A stretch of 42,200 nucleotides of DNA from JBKBIP01 sp046297495 (GTDB taxonomy: Bacteria > Planctomycetota > Planctomycetia > Gemmatales > Gemmataceae): the NCBI GenBank assembly GCA_046297495.1, contig JBKBIP010000039.1, positions 1 through 42,200 of the forward strand. The letters run 5' to 3'. This document shows, piece after piece, positions 8,390-15,980 of the stretch. A program made the translations under genes and the position numbers. The notes beneath the pieces are model-generated. The model worked only from the letters and a program-made list of their open reading frames with translations, had not been told where the DNA came from and searched no databases. Position 1 is the stretch's first letter. The number at the start of each line of letters is the position of its first letter.

Positions 8390-8448
8390 AAAAGGGGACG
8401 CGACTCGTATTTGTTGATAACCATCGAAATCGAGTCGCGTCCCCTTTT
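8390..8448. repeat. AAAAGGGGACGCG REP-like element, also a plausible terminator
   Basis: Perfect 18-base arms: AAAAGGGGACGCGACTCG (8390-8407) and its reverse complement (8431-8448), with a 23-base loop and a T-run at the right end. It lies 20 bases after the CysQ-like stop, so it can act as an intrinsic terminator. The same terminal motif recurs at both ends of the 41847-42019 element. A short direct repeat (CCAATAAAAG twice) abuts its left side. The shape resembles REP sequences mobilised by REP-associated tyrosine transposases, but no such transposase gene is in the window. Confidence 0.8.
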
Positions 8449-8632
8449 TCGGCGCTTGCCTACTTGCCACGATCCACCCATTCCCCTGAGCCGACAGCGA
8501 GAACCTGTCCGTCCCGCGAGGCCAGGAAAAATGCGTGCTCTTGCCTGAACGGGGATGGTCAATCGGCGAAAATTTGCTCTCCATTCGTGCGCCGGCTTGT
8601 GGTAGATTTCCGACGCGAAAGGAGGTCGGAAG

Positions 8633-10321
8633 TTGGCCTGGCAGTGCCGGATTCGCCATAAATTGATGATTGGCCTAGCGCTGGTCGTGGGTCTCATGGC
8701 CTTGGTGCTAGTCGGCACGTTGCACGGCTTGAACTCTTATCGCACTACCGTCAATGTCATGGATAGTAAGTTGGTTGAGCTGCACGCGGCCCAGAATCTC
8801 AAAACTGTCTTGAATAACCTAAATTCCGCCCCTTCCACCTCCACCCCATTGTCCGAGGAAAAATGGCTGCGCCTGCAAATCGGCTTGGCGGAAGAGGCGT
8901 TACGCAACTACGAGGATAAATTACAGCTCACGATCCAACGGCATCGGGACATCGATGATGGCTACAAGGAACGCATTCGCATCGAGGCTTTGGAAGAAAA
9001 AATCCAGGTGCTGGAACAGAAGTTAAGTATCTGGACGCAGACTCAATTCATGGTCCAGCAACCCAGCGCGGATTTACGCAGCCGGGGACCGATCAAGGAA
9101 GCCATCGATGATTTGATTCGCACGGCAGACGAACTGCACGAGGTCATTTACGAGGACCTGTACCGACGCATTAGCATCGCCAAGGAAGATTACAACCGTA
9201 CTTTGGCCATCGTGCTCACCACCAGCATCGGCGGCGTGTTGTTGCTGGTGGGCTTGCTGCGTTTCTTTTATCGCTGGACCTTCTCGCCAATTCACGATTT
9301 GCAGCAAGGGGTGGCGCGCGTGGCCGAAGGGGATTTCGACCATCGTATCCAGGTGTGCAGCCGGGACGAGATGCACGAATTGGCTGATGCCTTCAACGAC
9401 ATGACCAGCCGTTTACAAGAGATGTACACCGACTTGGCTCGCCAAGTCAACGAGCGTAGCCGGCAGTTGGTCCGTTCGGAACGCTTGGCTGGCGTTGGCT
9501 TCCTGGCGGCGGGGGTGGCCCACGAGATCAACAATCCCCTGGCCAGCATCGCCTTTTGCAGCGAGGCCTTGGAACGGCGCGTCGCCGATTTGCGCGGCCA
9601 CTTGGCGGGTACGTCCCCCAAGACGAACTACTCTTCGTATCCTGCCGCCGAGGACACCGAGCGATCGATCCTGGCATTCCCTACGCCGCGCTCGCCGACG
9701 CAGGTCGCGGCCCAGGCGGAGGAATGGGAAGTCATCGCCAAGTATCTAAAAATGATCCAGCAAGAAGCGTTTCGCTGCAAATCGATCACGCAACGCTTGC
9801 TGGAATTCAGTCGCGGTGGCGAACGCCACCGCGAACCGACCGATTTGGCCGACTTGATCCAAGGGGTGTTGGACATGGTGCAGCACCATGAAACATCCAA
9901 GGGGAAACACCTGGTTTTTCAACCAACTCATCAGTTCATCGCTTGGGTCAACGCCCAAGACATCAAGTCGGTCGTGCTCAACTTGGTGGTCAATGCCCTG
10001 GAAAGCATGGACGAAGGGGGCACCTTGACCATCACGCTGCGCGAGCGCGATCGGCAAGCCGAGATGGTTTTTACCGACAGCGGCTGCGGCATGACGACCG
10101 AAGTGTTGGAGAACATCTTCGAGCCGTTCTACACCCGCAGTCGCACCGGCAAGGGGACCGGATTAGGTTTGTCGATCAGCCATCGCATCATCAATCAACA
10201 CGGAGGTGAGATCGAGGCCACCAGCGCCGGACCCAACCAGGGGAGCACCTTCTTGGTGCGCCTGCCGTTGCGTCCGGTCGAGGCGGTCAAGGAGGATAGT
10301 CTTGGCAACGCCGCCGCATAA
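8633..10321 (+). CDS. Membrane sensor histidine kinase (HAMP-HisKA-HATPase)
   Basis: 562-residue two-component sensor. TM1 is at about 11-30, followed by an extracytoplasmic, helical sensor region (about 31-188), TM2 (about 190-213), HAMP (about 210-265, 'RVAEGDFDHRIQVCSRDEMH'), a HisKA phosphoacceptor helix 'GVAHEINNPLASIAF' with His about 297, and a HATPase domain with N box 'NLVVNALESM', G1 'DSGCGM', F box 'IFEPFYT' and G2 'GKGTGLGLS'. An insertion of roughly 50 residues, rich in Ser/Thr/Pro, separates the two HisKA helices. I chose a TTG start: AAAGGAGGT lies six bases upstream and TM1 follows directly. The response-regulator gene overlaps its end by 20 bases, so the two products are almost certainly partners. 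The signal sensed is unknown. Confidence 0.93.
   Translation: MAWQCRIRHKLMIGLALVVGLMALVLVGTLHGLNSYRTTVNVMDSKLVELHAAQNLKTVLNNLNSAPSTSTPLSEEKWLRLQIGLAEEALRNYEDKLQLTIQRHRDIDDGYKERIRIEALEEKIQVLEQKLSIWTQTQFMVQQPSADLRSRGPIKEAIDDLIRTADELHEVIYEDLYRRISIAKEDYNRTLAIVLTTSIGGVLLLVGLLRFFYRWTFSPIHDLQQGVARVAEGDFDHRIQVCSRDEMHELADAFNDMTSRLQEMYTDLARQVNERSRQLVRSERLAGVGFLAAGVAHEINNPLASIAFCSEALERRVADLRGHLAGTSPKTNYSSYPAAEDTERSILAFPTPRSPTQVAAQAEEWEVIAKYLKMIQQEAFRCKSITQRLLEFSRGGERHREPTDLADLIQGVLDMVQHHETSKGKHLVFQPTHQFIAWVNAQDIKSVVLNLVVNALESMDEGGTLTITLRERDRQAEMVFTDSGCGMTTEVLENIFEPFYTRSRTGKGTGLGLSISHRIINQHGGEIEATSAGPNQGSTFLVRLPLRPVEAVKEDSLGNAAA
10289..10304 (+). promoter_or_regulatory. Ribosome-binding site and TTG start for the regulator inside the kinase gene
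   Basis: AAGGAGGA (10289-10296) precedes TTG at 10302 by five bases. Both lie within the last codons of the kinase gene. This decides the start of the regulator and implies translational coupling. Confidence 0.75.
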
Positions 10322-11729
10322 AAGCCTGCGCGTGCTGTTCGCGGACGATGAAGTGTCTTTGCAAGAGTTCATGCGCTCCGAGCTGCCGCGTCTGGGGCAT
10401 GAAGTCACGGTCGTTCCCGATGGACGGGCCGCCGTCAAGACCTTGGAGAAATCGACGTTCGACGCCGCCATCTTGGACCTGCGCATGCCCGGTCTGACCG
10501 GGATCGAAGTGCTCGAACAGCTCAAGCAGCTCTCCCCGGATACGGAAGTGGTCATCATGACCGGCCACGCCAGCATGGAGACGGCCATCAACGCCGTTCG
10601 CTTTGGGGCGTTCGATTACATCACCAAACCCTGCAAGCTGACGGAAATCGAAGCTATTCTTCGCCGCGTGGCCGAGAAACGGGAGCTGAAGCACCAAAAT
10701 ATCGCCCTGCGTACCCGCGTGCAGGCCGCCGAGGGGCCGTCCATTCTCGTCGGCGACTCTCCCGCCATGCAGGGGGTGCATCGGCTTATCGCCACGGTGG
10801 CCCCCACCGATTCGACCGTCATGATTCTCGGCGAAACTGGCACGGGCAAGGAGTTGGCGGCTCGCACCTTGTTTCAACAGAGTCAACGGGCCGACATGCC
10901 GTTCGTGCCCGTCAACTGCGGCGCCCTATCGGAAACCCTGGTCGAAAGCGAGCTGTTCGGTCACCGCAAGCACGCCTTCACCGGCGCCGAGCGCGACCAC
11001 AAGGGGCTGTTTGAAGTGGCCAACGGCGGCACCTTGTTCCTGGATGAAGTGGGGGAATTGAACAAGAACATTCAGGTCAAGCTGTTGCGCTTTCTCGAAT
11101 CGGGAGAGATTCGCCGCGTCGGCGACACCGAACCGTTTCGCACCAATGTCCGCGTCTTGTGTGCCACCAACCGCGACCTGCGCGCCATGATCGAGCGCGA
11201 CGAATTTCGCGAGGACCTGTATTTTCGCATCAACACGTTTGAAATCCGGCTGCCGCCGCTGCGCGAACGCCGCCCCGATATTCCCGACCTGGCCCGGCAC
11301 CTGCTGGCCCGCGCCGCCCGCCGCCCCATCGACCAGGTGGCCGAGCTACTCAGCCCAGAAACCATTGACGTGCTGCTGGAACATGATTGGCCAGGGAATG
11401 TCCGCGAGCTGGCCAATGTCATGGAACATGCTTACATCATCGCCGGCGGCCAGTTCATCACGCCGGAACATCTGCCCCATCACATCCGCGACGGCGCCCC
11501 CAGCGTCCGCCCCACGCTTAGTCTCAAGAGCGCGCCCGCCCTGGCTGCGGCTCCCGCCACCGCCAACCCGGCCCGCACCCTGCGCGAAATCGAGATGGAA
11601 CACGTGCTGCGCGTCCTGGAAAAGCACGGCGGCAACAAACCCGCTGCCGCTGCCGAACTCGGCGTCAGCCTCAAGACCCTGTACAACAAACTAAACCAAC
11701 TCCAAGAAGAACGCCGCTCAGCCGGGTAA
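10302..11729 (+). CDS. Sigma-54-dependent response regulator, NtrC family
   Basis: 475-residue DNA-binding regulator that activates sigma-54 RNA polymerase after phosphorylation by the kinase encoded just upstream. The receiver domain (about 8-125) has the acidic pocket 'FADDE', phosphoacceptor Asp 59 in 'AILDLRMPG' and 'TKP'. The AAA+ domain has Walker A GETGTGKE (about 177-184), Walker B 'GGTLFLDEVGEL' and 'FREDLYFRINTFEIRLPPLR'. The sigma-54 contact loop reads HAFTGA (about 224) instead of GAFTGA. The Fis-type helix-turn-helix is at the C-terminus ('GGNKPAAAAELGVSLKTLYN'). Translation probably begins at TTG 10302, supported by AAGGAGGA five bases upstream. No clear sigma-54 promoter was found in the window, so the targets are probably elsewhere. 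Confidence 0.94.
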   Translation: MATPPHKSLRVLFADDEVSLQEFMRSELPRLGHEVTVVPDGRAAVKTLEKSTFDAAILDLRMPGLTGIEVLEQLKQLSPDTEVVIMTGHASMETAINAVRFGAFDYITKPCKLTEIEAILRRVAEKRELKHQNIALRTRVQAAEGPSILVGDSPAMQGVHRLIATVAPTDSTVMILGETGTGKELAARTLFQQSQRADMPFVPVNCGALSETLVESELFGHRKHAFTGAERDHKGLFEVANGGTLFLDEVGELNKNIQVKLLRFLESGEIRRVGDTEPFRTNVRVLCATNRDLRAMIERDEFREDLYFRINTFEIRLPPLRERRPDIPDLARHLLARAARRPIDQVAELLSPETIDVLLEHDWPGNVRELANVMEHAYIIAGGQFITPEHLPHHIRDGAPSVRPTLSLKSAPALAAAPATANPARTLREIEMEHVLRVLEKHGGNKPAAAAELGVSLKTLYNKLNQLQEERRSAG

Positions 11730-11976
11730 GCGCGGCCATTATCTCTCTCCCAAGCCGGTGCCTGGAGGATCGGCCAAAACGACTCCATCGCGACGCCTGA
11801 ATACGGATCGTCGAGATTCCAAGAAATACAGATAAATACTACATCCACGCGGACGGCGAACGTGTGGCGACGCAGCTGCCCCCCTGGTTCACCACCCAAG
11901 GCCACGAGAATGGGAAGCATGGGTTTTCGAGCTGCGCCGCTTCACGTCCGCCGTCCGCGTGGCGGACGGAAAGAGC
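11730..11976. other. Convergent intergenic region with hairpins and a coding-like remnant
   Basis: Between the regulator stop and the DUF1080 stop. CCACGCGGACGGCGAACGTG (11845-11864) pairs with 11943-11962 with one mismatch across 78 bases. A tight hairpin, CCGTCCGC-gtg-GCGGACGG, lies at 11951-11969. The plus frame from about 11822 reads like protein ('KYYIHADGERVATQLPPWF') but has no start codon, so it may be a gene remnant. Confidence 0.4.
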
Positions 11977-12933
11977 TTACTGCCGGGCCGCCGCGTCCGG
12001 CACGTACCAGATGTTGCGAAAGACCACGGGGTTGCCATGATTTTGCAGATTGATGGTCACTTTCTTGTCAGGCGTGCCGTTGAGTGGGAAGTTGTCATGA
12101 ATCTTGACGCCGTTATGCCAAACAGTGGAAAGTAAGGTCCCTGGCTTGTCGCTGGGTTTGATCTCGACATCGTAGGTCTGCCAGGACAGTGGCGGATAGC
12201 ACATGTTGACCGCCGGCTTGGCTTGGCCGTAGTAGGCGCCGCATTCGTTCTTCTCGCCGGTCAGGCCGAAGCTGTCGAGCACCTGAATTTCCCGGCCCAG
12301 GATATAGACGCCGCTGTTACCGCGCCCCTGGCCGCGCGCCTTGGGGCGGAACGGTGTGCGGAATTCGAAGTGGTACTTGCCGGTGGAAGTCCCCTCCTTG
12401 CTGCGCGTGCCGCAATAGAGCAGATTCTCCTCGACGATCTTACCCCCTTGCCAGGCGTCGGCGTTGCCGCCATCGAACAGAATCAGCGCCCCTTGCGGCG
12501 GCTTGGCCCCCAGCGTCGGGCTTTGTCGTTTGACTTTCTGGAGGGAAAACGCCTTGCCGGTGTCATTCTGGCCCGTTAGCTTGCCGCCGCCGATGGCACC
12601 GCTCCAGCCGTTGCCGTTGAGCCGCGTCTGGCCCGCGTCCGTCTGGGCCGGTATCTTGATGCGCGTCTGGGTGTCCCAACCAGCCCCCGGCAGTCCGCCC
12701 GGTAGGAAATAGACATCGAACTTGCCGTCCCCCAACGCCACGACCTGAGCGCCGTATTTACCCACATCGACGATCTCCCCTTCGTATTCCCCTTGGATTT
12801 GGAAGTCGGGACCGGCTTCCTTCTCCGTGGTGAACACATCCGCGGTTTTCTTGACTTGGTCTTGCGCCTCGCCGCGCGCCGCCGTTGCGAGCACGCCTAG
12901 GCACAGCATCCAGCCGGCAAAACGGTTGATCAT
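11977..12933 (-). CDS. DUF1080 (3-keto-disaccharide hydrolase-like) secreted protein
   Basis: 318 residues. A Sec signal peptide (MINRFAGWMLCLGVLATAARG, cleavage about 22) is followed by an N-terminal region of about 100 residues and then the DUF1080 jelly-roll fold (about 130-315). Visible DUF1080 signs are 'GALILFDGGNADAWQGG', 'YHFEFRTPFRP', 'GNSGVYILGREIQVLDSFG', 'CGAYYGQAKPAVNMCYPPLSWQTYDVE' in split form, and the C-terminal 'PVVFRNIWYVP'. DUF1080 proteins resemble laminarinase-like lectin/glycosidase folds and some cleave 3-keto-glycosides; the substrate here is unknown. Start ATG 12933 has TGAGGAA upstream. It is the last gene of a minus-strand cluster behind two DUF1501 genes, separated by 115 bases containing a palindrome that could give it separate control. 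Confidence 0.9.
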   Translation of the reverse strand: MINRFAGWMLCLGVLATAARGEAQDQVKKTADVFTTEKEAGPDFQIQGEYEGEIVDVGKYGAQVVALGDGKFDVYFLPGGLPGAGWDTQTRIKIPAQTDAGQTRLNGNGWSGAIGGGKLTGQNDTGKAFSLQKVKRQSPTLGAKPPQGALILFDGGNADAWQGGKIVEENLLYCGTRSKEGTSTGKYHFEFRTPFRPKARGQGRGNSGVYILGREIQVLDSFGLTGEKNECGAYYGQAKPAVNMCYPPLSWQTYDVEIKPSDKPGTLLSTVWHNGVKIHDNFPLNGTPDKKVTINLQNHGNPVVFRNIWYVPDAAARQ

Positions 12934-12977
12934 AGTTTTCCTCAAGGGTGATGCATGATGATGACAAAGTGATCTCA

Positions 12978-13014
12978 TCGTTTCGCGCGGGCTGCCCCAT
13001 TTGGCGCGAAACGA
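12978..13014. repeat. TCGTTTCGCGC inverted repeat upstream of the DUF1080 gene
   Basis: Arms TCGTTTCGCGC (12978-12988) and GCGCGAAACGA (13004-13014) are perfect, with a 15-base loop. The element lies 44 bases upstream of the DUF1080 start, between it and the DUF1501 stop. The same arms make the 6826 palindrome. Confidence 0.7.
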
Positions 13015-13048
13015 GGCCGCCACGGTGGAAATCAGCCCATTGCAGCGC

Positions 13049-14431
13049 CTAGAACAATTCCGCGATGGGCTTACCGTCCTCGATGGGCTTGGCGAGGTCA
13101 CGGGGCACGCTGGTATCGACGCGGAGTTGGCCAACGTCGAACAGGGTATGCATGATGGTGGCCATCAGATTTTCCGGCTTGTAAGGGGAGGTGGCCGGCA
13201 CTTCGGCCTTGGGGGATGACTGGCCGATGACTTGCCCCATCTTCAAGCCGCCGCCGGCCAGCAATAAGCTGCACAGGCTGCCCCAGTGGTCCCGGCCGCC
13301 CTTCTTGTTGATGCGCGGCGTCCGGCCCATCTCGCCGGTGACGACCAGCAGAATCTTGTCGCTCAGACCACGCTCGGCCAAATCTTCCAGAAAGACCGAA
13401 ACCGCGTGATCGAGCGGCGGGCCGACCATGTTCAAGCCTTTGACGATGCCGGGGTTGTTCCCCCCTTCGTGATGGTCCCAGGCAGGGCTGCCGATGGTCA
13501 CGAAGCCGCACCCCGCCTCGCACAAGCGCCGCGCCAGCAACAAATGCCGGCCCAGCGGCGAGGCGTGCCGCTCCTTGTGGCCGATCTTGAAATGGTTGGT
13601 GTCATAGCGCTTGACGACTTTCGGGTCTTCCTTGGTCAGGTCGAAAGCATCGCGGGCGCTGCCGAGGATCAGGTCGTAGGCTTGCTGGCGATACGAGTCA
13701 ATGGCGTCAATGTTTCCTTTGGGATCGAGATCGCGGCGCAAAGTGTCGATGGTTTGCAACAGCGAGCGCCGATCCGTGAAGCGATCCGCCGGGACGTTGA
13801 GCGTCATGTTCTCTTGTAACGGTCCCTTGACGCTGGGATCGAAGGGGGCACAGGCGGCGCCGAGCATGCCGGGGCTGTTGCCTTCGATGACGCGCTTGCG
13901 ACCGTTCTCGTAGGCGGTCTCGCGGGCGTCGTCGCACATTTGGGCGAACGTCACCATGCCAGTCTGGGGGTTGGTGGCGCCGCGGATGCGGGCGTACATG
14001 GCCCCCATGCTAGCCGTGGTCGGGTTGCCGCGCAGCACGTTGGTGGTGCCGGTGCTATGGCTATTGGAGCCGCTCTGGAAGGAACGGACGACGGCGAGCT
14101 GGTCGGCCAAGGCTGCCAGTTTCGGGAAGGTGCCGCCGAAAGTCACGCCGGGGAGCTTGGTTTGGACTTCGCCGGTCATGCTGCGGAACTCGACCGGAGC
14201 AGTCATTTTCGGGTCCCAGGTCTCGACGTGCGAAGGACCGCCCGCCAAGAACAGAAACACGACCGCCTTGTCATGAAGATAGTTGACTCCTTGACTGGCC
14301 GCGGTCGCCCGTGCCGCCAGCAAGCCAGACAGCGTCAAACCTGTGACACCCAGAGCGCCGACTTGCAAGAATGAGCGCCGGCTCATGCCGTCGCAAGTTG
14401 GGCCGCGGTCGGTGGAAAAAATTGTGAGCAT
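13049..14431 (-). CDS. Tat-exported DUF1501 protein (first paralogue)
   Basis: 460 residues. It begins with a twin-arginine signal (S17-R-R-S-F-L, then a hydrophobic stretch to about 45), so it is probably folded before export. The DUF1501 domain fills the rest: 'FLFLAGGPSHVETWDPK' near the N-terminus, 'RSFQSGSNSHS', 'LLARRLCEAGCGFVTI', and the C-terminal 'TGEMGRTPRINKKGGRDHWG' block followed by 'MHTLFDVGQLR'. DUF1501 belongs to the alkaline-phosphatase/sulfatase-like clan, so metal-dependent ester hydrolysis is possible, but no member activity is assumed here. It is a paralogue of the next gene upstream (14567-15961), sharing nearly all blocks. An internal ATG at residue 16 would also keep the Tat motif. 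Confidence 0.93.
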   Translation of the reverse strand: MLTIFSTDRGPTCDGMSRRSFLQVGALGVTGLTLSGLLAARATAASQGVNYLHDKAVVFLFLAGGPSHVETWDPKMTAPVEFRSMTGEVQTKLPGVTFGGTFPKLAALADQLAVVRSFQSGSNSHSTGTTNVLRGNPTTASMGAMYARIRGATNPQTGMVTFAQMCDDARETAYENGRKRVIEGNSPGMLGAACAPFDPSVKGPLQENMTLNVPADRFTDRRSLLQTIDTLRRDLDPKGNIDAIDSYRQQAYDLILGSARDAFDLTKEDPKVVKRYDTNHFKIGHKERHASPLGRHLLLARRLCEAGCGFVTIGSPAWDHHEGGNNPGIVKGLNMVGPPLDHAVSVFLEDLAERGLSDKILLVVTGEMGRTPRINKKGGRDHWGSLCSLLLAGGGLKMGQVIGQSSPKAEVPATSPYKPENLMATIMHTLFDVGQLRVDTSVPRDLAKPIEDGKPIAELF

Positions 14432-14566
14432 GGTGCCGCCCCCGTTGATGGTGAATGGTCGAACAAGCCAACGCCTCTTCCAGTTCCGAGATGCAGTCGG
14501 TAGTCAATAGGCTCGAACAGTCACATCCGGGCAGCATTGCCCCCCGTTGTGGTTTCCCGGTGCTTT

Positions 14567-15961
14567 CTATCCCAATCCCGTGATGGGTGGATGCTCCGTG
14601 ATGACGCGCATCAAGTCGGCGGGGATGCCGCGCGCCACGCGCAATTCTCCCACGTCGAACAGCGTGTTCATGATGGTGGCGATCAAGTTTTTGTTGGTCA
14701 TCGGCGTGGAAGCGGGTTCGCCGCCGTCGCGGGACGACTGACCGATGATTTGGCCGTCGGTGACGCCGCCGCCATAGAGGAGCAACGGCGTGAGCTTGCC
14801 CCAGTGGTCCCGGCCGCCGTTCTTGTTGATCTTCGGCGTTCGGCCCATCTCGCCGGTGGTGACGAGCAGAATTTGATCGCTCAAGCCGCGTGCTTCCACG
14901 TCCTCGATGAATGCCGACACGGCATGATCATAGGGATTGCCGACGAAATCCATCCCTTCGACCACGCCGAGGTTGTTTTTGTCAGCGTGCATGTCCCAGA
15001 CGAAAGCGGTGTTGATGGTCACGAAGCCGCACCCCGCCTCGCACAAACGCCGGGCCAACAGCAGCAGCTTGCCCAACGAACCGGCATTGGCCGTGTAATT
15101 GTTCTTGTTGTTCTTGTATTCCCATTGCTTCGCGCGGACCAGGAAGCTGGTGTCGTAACGCCGCAGCGTGTTCGGGTCTTCCTTGGACAAGTCGAAGGCA
15201 TCAGCGATGCCGCCGGTGATGACATCGAAGGCTTGGGAGTGAAATTCATCCAGAGCCTGCATCGAACCATCGGCGTCGAGCTGCCGTTTCACGCGGTCCA
15301 GCTCGGCCAGCAGCGAGCGGCGGTCTTCCAGCCGTTCGCGCGGCAGGCGCAACTGCATGTTTTCTTGGAGCAGACCGCCGGCGCCGGGAATGAAGGGGGC
15401 GTAAGAGACCCCCAGGCCGCCGGTCGCGGCGAACTTGCCGAAGCGGTCGCTGGCGCCAGGCCCCTGCGGATCGACGGCGTTCGGGAAGATGGCGGCGTTG
15501 GTCGGCATGCCGGTGCCGGGACGGTTAGTGCCGACGACACGGGCGTACAAGGACCCCAGATTGGCATTGAGGGACTCGGGGCCGACAATAGGCCGAATGT
15601 TGTGGTTGCCGCTTTCGCTCTGGAAGGAACGAACGATGGCCAGCCGATGCGCGTGCCGGGCCAGCTGGGTCATCGTGCCGCCGAAGGTGACACCGGGGAT
15701 GGAGGTGGGAGTCGCGCCGGTGGCGCTGCGGATGCCTTCGGGAGCGTCCATCTTGGGATCAAAGGTTTCGATCTGGCTTGGCCCGCCGTGCTGGAACAAG
15801 AAGATGACCGATTTGCCGGTGGTCAGTCCCTTTTGTCCCTCGGCCCGCGCCTGCCGCGCGGCCAGCAAGTGCGGCAACATCAAGCCACCCAACGCCAAAC
15901 TGCCGACGCGGAGAAAGTCCCGCCGGTTACAACCTCGTGTCGTATCGATAAATGACAACAT
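14567..15961 (-). CDS. Tat-exported DUF1501 protein (second paralogue)
   Basis: 464 residues with Tat motif N12-R-R-D-F-L and hydrophobic segment to about 42. The DUF1501 blocks are 'IFLFQHGGPSQIETFDPK', 'VTFGGTMTQLA', 'RSFQSESGNHN', 'LLARRLCEAGCGFVTINTAF' and 'TGEMGRTPKINKNGGRDHWG', ending in 'MNTLFDVGELRVARGIPADL'. The gene starts only 19 bases after the stop of the DUF1549/1553 gene, so the two are surely co-transcribed and probably function together. DUF1549/1553 followed by DUF1501 is a recurrent planctomycete arrangement (established knowledge). The tandem second DUF1501 copy downstream suggests duplication. No strong ribosome-binding site is visible; translation may be coupled to the upstream gene. 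Confidence 0.94.
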   Translation of the reverse strand: MLSFIDTTRGCNRRDFLRVGSLALGGLMLPHLLAARQARAEGQKGLTTGKSVIFLFQHGGPSQIETFDPKMDAPEGIRSATGATPTSIPGVTFGGTMTQLARHAHRLAIVRSFQSESGNHNIRPIVGPESLNANLGSLYARVVGTNRPGTGMPTNAAIFPNAVDPQGPGASDRFGKFAATGGLGVSYAPFIPGAGGLLQENMQLRLPRERLEDRRSLLAELDRVKRQLDADGSMQALDEFHSQAFDVITGGIADAFDLSKEDPNTLRRYDTSFLVRAKQWEYKNNKNNYTANAGSLGKLLLLARRLCEAGCGFVTINTAFVWDMHADKNNLGVVEGMDFVGNPYDHAVSAFIEDVEARGLSDQILLVTTGEMGRTPKINKNGGRDHWGKLTPLLLYGGGVTDGQIIGQSSRDGGEPASTPMTNKNLIATIMNTLFDVGELRVARGIPADLMRVITEHPPITGLG

Positions 15962-15980
15962 GATGGAATTCCAAAGATCA

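Noticed and set aside
14537..15955. A 472-codon open frame on the plus strand
   Set aside because: Lies exactly antisense to the second DUF1501 gene. Its translation has no family motifs, while the minus strand shows full Tat and DUF1501 blocks. Long antisense frames are expected in GC-rich DNA.
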